This document shows, piece by piece, positions 1-10,806 of a stretch of DNA of 64,000 nucleotides. The position numbers and the translations under genes are program-made. Positions within the stretch are counted from its first letter, which is position 1. Each line of letters begins with the position of its first letter. The notes beneath the pieces were generated by a model, which worked only from the letters and a program-made list of their open reading frames with translations, did not search any database and was not told the DNA's origin. Source of the DNA: Bactrocera neohumeralis (lineage: Eukaryota; Arthropoda; Insecta; Diptera; Tephritidae); assembly GCF_024586455.1 (NCBI RefSeq), contig NC_065920.1, positions 78,732,215-78,796,214 on the forward strand, written 5' to 3'.

Positions 1-1794
1 TGGTTTTCTCAAGCTCTTGAGAAAATATTTATACTGCGGTAAATTACACAGTTGTTACCAAGCAGACCTGCTTATGTGTAAGTACATGGTAGAGCGTCAT
101 GAATACCAATGATTTTGTTGTCGAGCTTTATTCCGTGTTTATATTTGCTTACTTTTATTTGGCTGTCATTGTTGGGTACATATTTATACCTGCTAATTAC
201 ATAATAAACAAATCGAGCTCCACAAATTTATACATATTCACACCGGCTGGGTAAACATATGCCAGCTTATGCCGCGCATGTACTGTGGCGCTCATATACA
301 ACAACCCAACAGCGACCCTGGTAACAGTGTCCACTGTGATTTAACAATATTTTTCCTCGTGCCATGTTGTGTGGTCATTCACTTGTCAAAGTGGCCAATG
401 CATTAACCTTTATTATGTGTCTATATTAACTCAACTTTTATGCATATACCGTTATTTTAGTAATATTGCAGGAGCATGGCTATCGATTACTTAATTACAA
501 TCAGCTAGGATTTCAATACAAAAAAACAGAAACCTTAATTAAAAGCTTTGCGCATTTACCGATTTGTGGAATTTTTTCGATACGCTGTGATACGGGGAAT
601 TAATACTTTTGAAATGGTTCTCTACTGATAGCAAGTAATCATAATTTAAACGAAATTGTATGGCTCTTGGTACAAAAAATCTCTGTTCGTAATGTGAGGC
701 CAATATCACAGCTTGAGCAAGAAAGCACATTCGCCTTTTCAAGGAGCGTTCACATTCGTAACTCGTGACCATAAGGCTGTCATGTGACTAGCTGCTTAAA
801 AGTACACACCTGCACATGTCCAACATGCAACATGCAACAACCATGGAATACACATGCAAGATATGCGGAAAAATGTAAGCCGTGTTTTAAAAAAACAGTT
901 ACATAGTTGAAGAGTCTATGCGCAAGTGAATAAAAAGGACGAAAACGAGATGCCAACTGGAGAAATTGTACCAGCAAACGAGGAAAAAAATATAATTGGC
1001 ACCTGCTTCGTGGATTTGGCATAGCAGCGGCAAGCACATATATGCTGCCGTCATAGAAGGTGGCAAAATGTGAGAATTTCACACACAGCAAGTGAAGGCA
1101 AATAAAACGAAAAACAATTGGGCGCTCGAAGAGACGAAATAAAAACAAACTGCCTCCAACGAAGCCTTTGACACTTTCAAAATTAACAAGCAGTATAGCA
1201 ACCCTGTGTGTGTATGTGTGTGATGTGTTTTGGTGCTGCTGCTGAATCATGGTGCCAGAAAATTAAAAACAACCTGTCTACTTACTTACATGTGTGTGCT
1301 CATATTTACGTTGCAACATGTTGCACAGGTGTAATAAACACAATGGCGCAGGGAGTGAGCACGTGAAAGTGAAGTTTTTGTGAAAAGAGTTTCGAAACTA
1401 AGTCGACAGTCGACAGCTGACAGCAAAAATTGAAAACAAAGCCTTTGAGATTCATAGCGTGTGTATGTGTGTGTGGCAAGTAAAGTGAGCTGGCTTTAAA
1501 CATGTGCTAACTAAAGGAAAATTAGCTTTATGAAAAATCCGTGAATGGTAAAATTTTCACTTAATTAAAAACTTCGAATTATGTTATGAATAACGATATT
1601 GGTCTAGGTTAATGAGCAGTGACTGCTGTAAGTATTTACATATATGCAATATTCAGTGATTATGTCAACAGAGCAATTTAGGGTTTTGGGTTATATTTTA
1701 AGCTTATTATATCCTGAACTATGCATGAGGTTCGTTATATCCAGAAGCACTCTTTGGAAATCCTATAGCGTGAATACATAAATGCTCAGCGTGA
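1..1794. other. AT-rich non-coding DNA, no gene recognised
   Basis: No exon, RNA gene or transposon could be recognised. The open frames here lack protein-like composition and conserved motifs. There are short TG/CA-rich stretches near 1203-1226 and 1455-1475 and a small repeated GTCGACAG pair near 1402-1417. It is probably intron or intergenic DNA of the fly genome. Confidence 0.6.
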
Positions 1795-2190
1795 CTTAGC
1801 TGAGTCAATTTGGCAAAGTTCGGCTGTCTGCCTGTATATACACGAAATACTTACTAAGATTTAGAGCTATCGAGCTGAAATTTTGCACCCGTCCTTTTCT
1901 CACCAAGAAGGTGCTCATTTGTCAGAACCGCCCATATCGGAGTACTATATCATATAGCTGTTATACAAACTGAACGATCGGATTCAAAATTCTTCACAGA
2001 ATTTGGTATGGGTTATTACCCAAGCCAGTGGCGTAATCTCCGAAGAAATTGTTTCAATCAGACAACTATATCATATAGCTGCCATACAAACTATCCGAAC
2101 AAACACCAGTCCTTGGATAGAAAACTTTTTCTATTTATTTCCATATTCCAGCTTTGGTGCACTCAAAGTAAAATTTTATTCATGTGACTT
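1795..2190 (+). repeat. Interspersed tephritid-type repeat, copy 1
   Basis: The stretch carries the phrases that mark a repeat seen many times in this window: a CTGTCTGCCTGTATATAC block, a 'gaaattttgcacccgtcc' block, 'cccatatcggagtactata' and 'catatagctgttatacaaac'. The phrase 'atatcatatagctg.catacaaact' occurs twice, at about 1949-1971 and 2066-2090, so the unit has an internal repetition. Related copies lie at 19.1, 31.1, 37.0, 39.2, 42.1, 44.1, 48.5 and 51.9 kb. No coding capacity is seen. The tephritid assignment is from memory of such genomes. Confidence 0.65.
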
Positions 2191-3955
2191 AAATTTTAAG
2201 CTTAGTTTAATCTTAGACAAGTCTGAATACAAGTTGCGCCTTAAAGCATGAACAACTTCAAGCGCGTAGTAGCACCAATAATTTCCTGGCTTACGCATAT
2301 GTTCGCAGCCAGAAATTGCAAGCAGGGATGTGTGTCAGCGTACATAAAACGATAAAGCAAATAAAAGCGAACAATCGCCAACATTAACAACACCAGCAGT
2401 AAAGTATGCTCAAGTTGAAAGTGCAACTGGCTTTGTTTTCGGCAACAAAGGGGCACGCACCCGTCGAGTTTTGCTCTTTTAACTTATTTTAAACTTTTTA
2501 ATATCGTTTGATATCCGCCTTCTACTTTTCTTCAAGAATTGTCACACATATACGCGCACAAACTTGTGCTTAACTTTGATACGCTCGCTTTAGTTGCGTA
2601 TTTGGTGGTACATGGCGTATGAGTGACATGTTATTGCTCTGTGCATATACTTAGCTTATGATATGCACGAGTACATATGTGTATGCAACACTAACGTGCA
2701 TATTCGTGCTGTTAATACTTGCTTTTATCTTTAATTTTAGTTTTGCGTATGTGATGTCCGCCGAGTGTGTTGTTGTTTTAAAGATTAAAGTTTTTGTTTG
2801 GTTGGTGGAAAATGTTGCCGTTTGGTGCTATTTTGAGAGGCAATTTCAGTTGAAGTGTTATTTCCGCTAGATTAGCTTACTATTATAAGCTTATTGATAC
2901 TATAGCCCAAAATCTCTTACTCGATTTACTGTGCTCTTATGACGCTACTTTTCGACTTACGAGACTTGAGAGAGAAGTAGTTCAAATCAAATAAATATGT
3001 TTTTTGCCATTTTATCAGACTAATGCTTTCGCTGGCGTTTAAAATTTGTAAATAAAGTTCAACTTAAATTCATTTGCATGCACAACTAAATTAATTTAAT
3101 TGTCTTTCACCACTGGAAGAATTCAAAAATCTATTCGAACTTTTTCCAAAGTATCAGCAATTGCAAATATTGCTGCTTTAAAATCAAAGGCGTGTAAACA
3201 AGCAATTATCGCCAGCGCAGCACTCCAACAATCAAAAGCAATTAATTTTGAAATTCCATGGCTGAATTTTGAGCCTCACTGCTGCGCACCGAAAGCAATT
3301 GGCAGTGGAAAAAAGTGTAACGGTAATAAAAAGTAATGAATATTCAAGTCAAAGCGCAAAGTTTTAATTCAACAAGCAGCCAATCTAACTTCATTCGCTC
3401 TACATTTGAGCGTCTTCCAGCAGCAACACTTTGAAAACACGCAGCGCGCTCTGCGGTGACGCCGCCAAATAGAGTGACAGTAATGAAACCACACTCCGTG
3501 CGCCAAGTTGTTGTCAGCATTGAATATAAACATAAAAGTTTCACGCACACATAAACTTGTATAATTTCGAAATTTGAATTTTGCCGACATTTTTGCGTTC
3601 TACTGCTTGCTGCTGTCGGATAGAGGCCACCACTCTAGGAATGTACACAATGTAAATAAGCAACGTGCGCGAAATTGCGGTTACAAGGTTCACGTGTTTA
3701 TTTGTCGACATGGACGGTTTCTGCGCTCAACTATTCAAGTAATTCAGCTTTTGAAATGGTACATTGAAGCCGTCTTTAGCACTTGGCGAATATTTGTTAA
3801 TGGCTGCAGCAAGTGGTAATAAGCAACGTTGTTGCAAAGTTTAGGTAATGTCTGGCCGGAATTTGTTTGTTTAAAGCGTGTTATGGGTATATATATTATA
3901 TACATATATGAGGCGTTTTCATAAGATAACTCGGATTTTAGTTTCTTTGAAAAAG
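2191..3955. other. Non-coding DNA, nothing recognised
   Basis: Short open frames here (for example 2241-2456 minus, 3100-3336 plus and 3344-3590 minus) have no recognisable domain and overlap each other on opposite strands, as chance frames do in AT-rich DNA. No splice-bounded conserved exon was seen. Confidence 0.6.
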
Positions 3956-3986
3956 TATTGGGTAGTCGAAAAAGCATTTTCGTATT

Positions 3987-4920
3987 TTGTCAATAGGTGT
4001 CGTTGCAGTGGTAGTGTTGGAAAGGCGAGATTTTAAGCTTCATTTAAATTCGGAGAAGTTGAAAAAAAGTTACATCTGTTCAGAAATGTGTGAAAATAAT
4101 GAAGAAATTCGCTTATTTTGGAATTTTTGTATAAAAAAGGAAAGAATGTCCGGCAAGCCACCAATGAAATTTGTAAAGTTTACGGAGACGATGCTGTATC
4201 AGTTCGTGTAGCACAACAATGAGTCGCACGCTTCTGTTCTGGAAATTTCGATATGAAAGATGCACCTCGCAGTGGTCGGTTTATCGTTGAAAAAGTCGAC
4301 GAAATTATGGAAAAGATTGACCAAGACCATCACATAAGCAGCCATGACATCGCTAAGGAACTTAACATTCATCATCAAACGGTTTTGAATTATTTAAAAG
4401 AAGCTGGCTACAAAAAGAAGCTCGCTGTTTGGGTAGCACATGAATTGTTTGTGAAAAATTTAATGAACCGAATTAATATTTTTGCTGAAACGAAATGAAA
4501 TCGAACCATTTCTGAAGCGAGTGGTAACAGGAGACGAAAAGTGGATCAAATACGACAATAATGTGCGAAAAAGATCATGGTCCAAGAGTGGTGAAGCTCA
4601 ACAAATGGTCGCCAAGTCAGGATTGACGCCTCGAAAGGTTATGCTGAGTGTTTGGTGGGATTGGAAAGGAATCGTCTACTAGAGCCGCTCCGAGCCGGTC
4701 GAAATTATATATTTTACTGTCAACAACTGATGAGATTGAAGCAAGCAATCGAAAAAAAATCAGCACAACGCTAGGCCACACACATATTTGATGACTCGGC
4801 AAAAACTGGGAGAGCTTGGCTGGGAACTTTTGATGCATCCACCATATATCCCTGACCTTGCACCATCGGACTTCGGCCACTACAGAACTCCCTTAATGGT
4901 GTAAAGTTAGCTTCAAGATA
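3987..4920 (+). pseudogene. Mariner transposase pseudogene (copy A)
   Basis: Pieces of a DD34D mariner transposase run in order along the plus strand in shifting frames. The N-terminal DNA-binding part is disrupted (3987-4211 ends in a stop). A helix-turn-helix region with DIAKELNIHHQTVLNYL is readable at 4253-4498. The first catalytic block TGDEKWIKYDNN and the following RKRSWSKSGEAQQ lie at 4482-4682, with a +/- frameshift near 4482-4498. After VWWDWKGIVY a TAG stop occurs (4680-4682). The region that should hold the second catalytic aspartate is deleted: the sequence jumps to codons for NARPHT without the preceding HQD. The copy cannot encode an active enzyme. Confidence 0.88.
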
Positions 4921-5130
4921 AGCCTGTGAAAATTACATGTCGCAGTTTTTCGCCGAGAAACCAGAAAAGTTTTACCCTGATGGGATATTGCCTCTAGCGG
5001 GAAAATGGCAAAAGTTGTCGACCAAAATGGTACAAGTTTGGTTCATTATAAATACATATAAAAAAATTAGTTTGGTTTGATTGATATAGTTTTGAAGTTT
5101 GATTAGAAATACGAAAATATTTTTTTGACT

Positions 5131-5221
5131 GTCATATGTGAGGTGTGTATAAAAAATGAAAGGGATTTTGATATTTTTTTTTAAGAAATATTTCTTCATT
5201 TGTCTACATTAATGTTATCGC
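5131..5221. other. ~92-bp insertion inside the 3' terminal repeat of mariner A
   Basis: In copies D and F the right end reads from GATTAGAAATACGAAAAGAC directly into TTTTTCGACTACCCAA. In copy A the same sequence stops at TTTTTTGACT (5121-5130) and resumes as CTACCCAATA at 5222. The inserted bases contain a perfect 14-bp palindrome AAGAAATATTTCTT (5183-5196). A CT dinucleotide flanks both sides, which is too short to assign a mechanism. I do not recognise the inserted sequence. Confidence 0.7.
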
Positions 5222-5231
5222 CTACCCAATA

Positions 5232-5701
5232 GTCTCTATTCGATATTATGCACTTATGCCAGCGCTTCGTCTAATTTTTTGAATAACCTTTAGCTCTTTT
5301 AGTGGTTTTCAGTTATCTTTTAAAAGGACGACTCTTTAAAGTTCTTTTTATTTTTAGAAATAGTCACACGGAGCAAATATGAAGGCTTGGACATCAACAT
5401 TGTTTTTGGTCAAGGAATTACGAACAAGCACTGAAGTCTGAGATTTTAATAAACGAAAATCGCTAAGACAGACAAAGCAAGCATTGGATACAACTGTAAA
5501 TTGTACTTCAGGTGTGCATATGTCAACGTTCTAAAGATATTTGAAAATTGGAGTCGCCAAACTCTCGCAACTTCAAATTCTAAAATTGCAGTTACTTTCT
5601 AAACACACCTCGTATTTATAAATTTTAGAATTTGTATACAAATAATTTTTCATAGATCGCAAATTCGAATATGATTTAAGTTTCACAACATTGCCACTTA
5701 C
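5232..5701. other. Intron-like DNA downstream of the beat exon
   Basis: On the minus strand this lies just 3' of the beat exon and begins with its GTAAGT donor. No further exon of the Ig domain is found here. The apparent coding continuation past 5702 is low-complexity translation of intron. Confidence 0.7.
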
Positions 5702-5910
5702 CTCCACTCTCACGCCTGTTATCTGGTAGACTTTAATTGCTGGCGTTTCTTTCGGCGTGAAACTGTAGAACTCGCGCCGTCCTTTATACCATTTCACTGA
5801 GTACAGACTGTCGCCCTCCAGATCGTAGAGACACTTCAGTGTCACCTTTTCACCGCGTCGCGCGGCATGTGGGATTTTGACGCGCACATCTCGCAGTGAA
5901 GTAACGAAAT
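5702..5910 (-). CDS. Internal exon of a beaten path (beat) family gene, Ig-domain start
   Basis: Beat proteins are secreted or membrane-anchored immunoglobulin-superfamily proteins of arthropod neurons; they act in motor axon defasciculation and bind Side-family partners. The exon is 209 bases. It starts after the acceptor CTCTTTTCAG (5911-5920 on the plus strand, read in reverse) and ends before the donor GAG|GTAAGT at 5702/5701. It enters in a phase needing two bases to finish a codon and ends on a codon boundary. It encodes 69 residues including LRDVRVKIPHAARRGEKV, then LKCLYDLEGDSLYSVKWYKG and RREFYSFTPKETPAIKV. The cysteine in LKC and the tryptophan in VKWYKG fit strands B and C of a V-type Ig domain, and YDLEGDSLYSVKWYKGRREF is a hallmark of the beat family. 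The second Ig cysteine must lie on another exon, not found here. Which beat paralogue this is cannot be told. No frame damage is seen, so it looks functional. Confidence 0.93.
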
Positions 5911-7802
5911 CTGAAAAGAGATATTTTTAAAAATTAGTTGAAGTTTTGAAAATGGTAATATATGTAGATTTATTTCGGTATAGATATTTTTGTTCAAGTC
6001 AACTATAATTTCATTTTATTATTGTTGGAAGTTTGAGTTTTCTTCAGTAACGAACTCTTTGTTATATATAATACTAATAATGGCTCTCACTTATCAAATT
6101 CAGTACAATACTGAATATAGAATGAACTATTGAATTCTGCGCTCAAAAGTATACAACGGTGAAGAATATGTTCTATGGCGCGCAATTAATTAGTGTCCTC
6201 TTGTTTTGATTTCGAATAACATTAAAATCGGCTTGAACGCGCATTGTGGCCTTCATTTTGGCGCATCAAACCTTGGCTAATTAATTCCCACTCGAAGGTG
6301 CAAAATCACAAATAAGCAGCATCGATAAATCACACAAAGGTTTAGGCAATAAAATATGCCTGGTCTTTTGCAGAACTCGTAGAATATTCACCGTTATATG
6401 GTAAACATATTCTTGTTGAGCCATCAATTAAAGAAAAACTCACAAACTATATTTGCAACCGCAAGCACATAATTTATTTGTCTGATTTAGTTGATGTTGC
6501 AATGACAGATGCGGTTGGTTCGCTGGGGTCGCCTGGCCCATTGACAACCTTTGAGACTAGGCTTTCTATTTTCAGCTATTACCTGCTACTTTGCAGCCTT
6601 GTTCATTTGCTGGCTTAACTCAAACGGAACGTCAAGGTTAATATACATTTGTATTATTTATTTTAATGGTGAATCGTGCTCAACTTGTGATATGGAAAAT
6701 TGTCATGCGGCTTGCGGAGTAAAGTGCAAATTCTTGTCGGTGGTGTATTCCTTCGAACACGGCGCCGCTGCGCTGATTAACTTTCAATACTCAATACACA
6801 GCGGTGGTGGGCATGAGCGGGCTGGCGCAGCGTAATACAATATTTATGGCCTACATTTAGGCGCACGCCCTGCATTCCAATACAGTTTGCCGTCGTATTA
6901 GTGTCGCCGCATATTATTTTCGCTACTACTGTTGTACTCATTACACGAAGTATGTTTGCGCAGTTTTTATGACAGCCAATGTCTGCTTGAAATTTATTTC
7001 TGTTTGGCCTCAACCTTTTCGTATCGGCATTGCAGCTTTTTTTACTTGGACTGAATACCTTTTCGCTGCTTCGTGTTTACTGCTCTCAGTTGGTTTATTA
7101 CATTTTTGTTTTGTTTTTTGCTGCTGCCTTCATATTTTTTGCCTTTTCGTTGGCCAGTAATTACGGCGAGACATGCAATGTTCGATATGCTCCAATGTTT
7201 TTGATTCGGTTGGTTGCATTGCTTTATGGTTGATCAGCGTTCCCTTCGAAAAGGCACTGCTATCTCAACTACTTTGTTTGAGCACGTACATATGTATGTG
7301 TGTTTTTTGTTGATTTGTCTGCACGTATGTGTTTGTCGGGATGTTTGTGCTTGTCTGCACTTCATTTTATCGGTTAATACAATTCATTTTCAATTTACTG
7401 CAATCACTTGTGGGTTCTTTTAATTTATGTAAAAGTAAAAGCAGTGCCTTCCATGCTTTTAGGCTATGGAAATATCGAATTTATTGCTTGCTATTGCCTG
7501 GCTTATTATGCCGTAAATATAATATACGACTGCGGCTCTAATGCAAACATGCCGCTAAATGTAGTCGCTACTTTATGGCACTCAATAAGACTTGTAAGTT
7601 GCCTCTTATTACAATAATTTGGCAAAACAGTTGATAAAACTTATTCTACTAAATTAGTTGTGTGTAGACTTTCTGCGATACTATTACGGAGAGGTGGCAG
7701 ACATATCGAAAAAAACACCCTAAGAAACAAGTCGGCCCGCGAACCATGCGAACGTTTTCATTTGATTCCTTTTTAGAGCTCCTAAAACAAGGGTTGTCTT
7801 AT
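5911..7802. other. Intron-like DNA upstream of the beat exon
   Basis: On the minus strand this precedes the exon. A short pyrimidine stretch before the acceptor is visible. No additional exon, such as a signal-peptide exon, was recognised. Plus-strand frames between 6551 and 7617 are hydrophobic and T-rich, overlap each other and show no conserved motif, so I treat them as chance. Confidence 0.55.
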
Positions 7803-8890
7803 CTAACTTCAACTTTTTTATATTTATAATGAACTTTAATGAATCAAATATGTACCATTTTCGTCGACCACTTTTTGCCATTTTTCCGCTAGAAACATTA
7901 TTCCATCAGTGTCAGAGTTTTCTGGTTTCTCGGTAAAAAGCTGCGACTAGTAATTTTCACCGGCTTCTCTTGAAATCAACTTTACTCCATTAGGTAGTTT
8001 GTTGTGCAAGGTTAGGGCTATATGGCGGATTCATCTAAACTTCCCAGCCAAGCTCCCCCAGTTTTTGCCGAGTCATCAAAAATGTGTGTGGTCTAGCGTT
8101 GTCCTAATGGAAGACGAAGCCATTTCTGTTAATCAGTTCTGGCTGTTTTTTTTTCGATTGCCTGCTTCAATCTCAACAGTTGTTGACAGTAAAATGTGGA
8201 ATCCATCGTTCGATTGCTTTCCAATCCCACCAAACAGTTAGCATAACCATTCGAGGCGTAAATTCTGGCTTTGTGACCATTTGTTGAGCTTCAGCATGCT
8301 TGGAACATGATCTTTTTCGTACATTATTGCCGTATTTGATCCACTTTTCCTCTCCTGTTATCATTCGCTTAAGAAATGGTTCGATTTCATTTCGTTTCAG
8401 CAAAGAATTGCAGATGTTAATTCGGTCCATTAAATTTTTTACAGACAATTCATGTGGCACCCAAACATCGAGCTTCTTTTTGTATCCAGCCTTTTTTAAA
8501 CAGTTTAAAACCGTGTGATGATGAATGTTAAGTTCCGATGTCATGGGTGCTTATGTGACGGTCTTGGTCAATCTTTTCCATAATTTCATCGACTTTTTCA
8601 ACGATAGGTTGATCAGAGCAAGGTGAATCTTCGAAATTTATCGAAATTTCCAGAGCGGAAGCGAGCGAAGCATTGTTGTGCTACACAAACTGATGAAGCA
8701 TCGTCTCCGCAAACTTCACAAATTTCTTTGGTGTTGTAAAAATAATCGCGGGAAAGTTTTCGCGACTTCATTCAACTTTTAGGCGAGATGAATATTTTAA
8801 GTTACTGCAAGCAACACAAATAGCAATCTTATGTCAAAACGTTTTTAGTAGGTATAGCATCAAAAAATCAAACTTTACGACAAATATTGC
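7803..8890 (-). mobile_element. Mariner copy B, inverted, chimeric, lacking a clear end repeat
   Basis: On the minus strand the stretch carries a mariner body close to copies A and F. The 3' part (about 7803-7990) contains the same 'gaaaaatggcaaaa.gtggt' and 'ttcattataaat' phrases seen near 5010-5055 and 55590-55650. No TTGGGTAGTCG terminal repeat is present at either end. Instead, the 5' part (about 8735-8890) matches the 5' region of another mariner at 49.45-49.74 kb: both have GATGAATATTTTAAGTTACTG, a following CTGCAARCAACACAAATAG, and 'cgcg' blocks just inside. The copy therefore joins two mariner lineages. Confidence 0.75.
8000..8800 (-). pseudogene. Mariner transposase pseudogene (copy B)
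   Basis: Reading on the minus strand, an N-terminus starting near MKSRKLSRDYF (about 8775) runs into KEICEVCGDDASSVCVAQQ (around 8730-8680), typical of the mariner DNA-binding domain. After disrupted frames the helix-turn-helix LNIHHHTVLNCLKKAGYKKK and the first catalytic block ITGEEKWIKYGNN follow in one open frame (8173-8544). In that block the usual GDE has become GEE, so the first catalytic aspartate appears replaced by glutamate. The second block reads FVFH-stop-DNARPHT, keeping its aspartate but with a TAG before it (around 8108). The third block has SPN in place of SPD. The gene is dead by several independent changes. Confidence 0.85.
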
Positions 8891-8894
8891 TGAA

Positions 8895-10129
8895 GTGTCT
8901 AGATTTGTTAAGTTCCGCGAAAGAAAAAAGCAACCCTCGGATGCAATTGAATGATTAATTTATCTCTTTTTAACCATTATGACATTTGATTTATTGTGAA
9001 AGTTACGAATGGCTCCAAATATTTTAAATATTCCGCGCACTTGGTTTTATAAGACAATCTCGACCCACCTCACTTCAATATTTTGGTTTGGGTTTCGTAA
9101 AGGTTCTTCTGTTAACTTTAAGTGCGCCTTCAAAGATATATTTTTGAGTAGCAAAACTGTTTTACAAGAAATTGACACTCATTAAATACTTGGAAGGTCA
9201 AACACCTGTTTTGTGAAAAGTTCCTTATCTCACCTTCGTTCACCGTGTTTAATGTTAATATGCCTCCCTGAATACCTTTATAAATTTATCAATATTTCAC
9301 TGCTAAACTTTAACGACTTGACGCTCATGCTTTCACTCACTGTCAAGCAAGTTTCGTCATCGTACATCCCGGTGTCGTTAGAAACTTTTCAAGCGCTTAC
9401 ATGCTTACGCGCGAAGCTGAATTCCATTGAGAGCAAGCGCATCCACTTCATTTGACTTTGTGTCAACAAAAGTTGGCAACTTCAATGAAAGTTGCCAGCG
9501 AAACACGAGTGCATATCTGACATAGTTACAGAAAAATCTGCAGCTGCTGTTGTTGTTGCTGTTGCGCCGCGGCTTTGCTGGGTGCGAAAAAGGCAAGTGC
9601 CAAGCCAACTTGCTCAGCCACACATGCGCACAAGTGCTTAGGTGGAGGTGTTGCCGGAACATTTGTACTGTGTACTCCACATGCAAAGTGTCGTAAGAAG
9701 TCGAACACGGAACTTACATGTATGACAAATGTTTCGCCTGCGTGTTTGTTTTGCTTGTATTTGTACGCTTGTTTCGTAACATTTCGTCAATTACTGGTGT
9801 TTCGAGTTGCAGCGCCACTAAGTCACTTCAACAAATTGGGTTACTGGTGCTGAGGTGGAAATAAAAATATAGTGTTTATCCAACGAGCGCTAGTGTGCAA
9901 CACTCCAACAATAACAAATCACAGCGAAAACGAAAGCAAACGAGTGCACAGTGTGTAGGCAATTTGTGTGAACTGGAGTGTGGCTTGTAGTCGGAGGTCA
10001 ATAGTTGCACATAAATAGTAAGGTAGTGCTTTGAAAAATTTGTGAAAAAATAGGTTTTCATTGTGCACTGCACCAGACTTTTCTAAATATAAAAAAACAG
10101 TTAACTTCGATTCACTACTTTTTTGTAGA
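8895..10129. other. Non-coding DNA with a short CTG/CAG-type run
   Basis: No gene or known element is recognised. A run of TTG/CTG triplets at about 9541-9566 would translate as polyglutamine on the minus strand inside short overlapping frames. With no conserved flanks I regard it as a simple repeat, not an exon. Confidence 0.55.
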
Positions 10130-10806
10130 TTAAGGGGCTATACCAGTGTGATTTTAGGCGCTTTTCGTGAATTTTTTTAAAAGAAAGTACTAGATTGAAT
10201 GTTTCGACGTTTTATGGACGTAATAAAGTATATTTTTAGCTATATTAAAATTTTTTTTACAAAAATATTGAAAAATAACGGAGTTATGTTCTGTCTGCGG
10301 AAGTGCCGAAAAAAAGTGCCTCAACTGCTGGCATGATTCCGGTCGAATGAGTAGCTAAAACAAAAAAAATCAAAATGTCTATTAAACTTAAATATATTTT
10401 CTATACAATGAACTGCGAAAAAAAAATGAAAAATATCAAAAATTAAGAAAATGGCGTAATTTGGTGGTTTTTTTAATACCAAATTGACAATTTTCAACCA
10501 ATCAAAAAGATCGTAGTCCATTATATAACAAATGTATTCAACTATACCCAGTTTTAATTTGAACTCGATCGGTCAATTTCTAGTTGAGTTATGAGTCAGC
10601 AATTTTGAAAAATTTCGTTTCGAGAAAAACGCGTTTAAAGTTTCACTTATATATGTTTGCATCCTGAGCGAACGCTGCCATTCAAAAACTATTCAAGATA
10701 TGACCTTGCCGATTTCACAGAATATTTTTGAATATATGTATAAACTATCGAAAAAGCAAAAAAAAAAAAATTTTTTTGAAAGTGTCACACTGGTATAGCC
10801 CCTTAA
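10130..10806. mobile_element. TTAA-flanked inverted-repeat MITE 1
   Basis: A perfect 22-bp inverted repeat bounds the element: TTAAGGGGCTATACCAGTGT at 10130 onward and its reverse complement ending at 10806. The outermost TTAA at each end (10130-10133 and 10803-10806) is the target duplication typical of piggyBac-like elements. The total length is about 677 bp and no transposase frame is present, so it is a non-autonomous element. Its interior holds CGAGAAAAACGCGTTTAAAG at 10621-10640, shared with MITE 3 and, with one base fewer, MITE 2. The piggyBac link is inferred from the TTAA only. Confidence 0.85.

Larger units (their letters stand above)
3958..5229 (+). mobile_element. Mariner element copy A, near full length, decayed
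   Basis: The element starts with the inverted terminal repeat TTGGGTAGTCGAAAAAG after a TA dinucleotide (3956-3957) and ends with CTACCCAA before TA (5230-5231). These TA target duplications are characteristic of Tc1/mariner elements. The length of about 1.27 kb is close to that of intact mariners (about 1.3 kb), although about 92 bases of it are foreign sequence interrupting the 3' terminal repeat (about 5131-5221). The transposase frame between the ends is broken. The ends match copies C, D, E and F in this window. The family resembles the mellifera/mauritiana branch of mariners, judged only by eye. Confidence 0.9.

Noticed and set aside
780..1250. 156-codon minus-strand frame
   Set aside because: Rich in F, L, H and C as expected from reverse translation of purine-rich DNA; no motif.
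5573..5701. Continuation of the beat exon past the GTAAGT donor
   Set aside because: The frame stays open but the translation becomes lysine, asparagine and serine rich without Ig features, and a consensus donor is present at 5701.
9541..9566. Polyglutamine-like run as a possible transcription-factor exon
   Set aside because: The frame is short, overlaps another on the opposite strand and has no conserved flank; a simple CAG/TTG repeat is the better reading.
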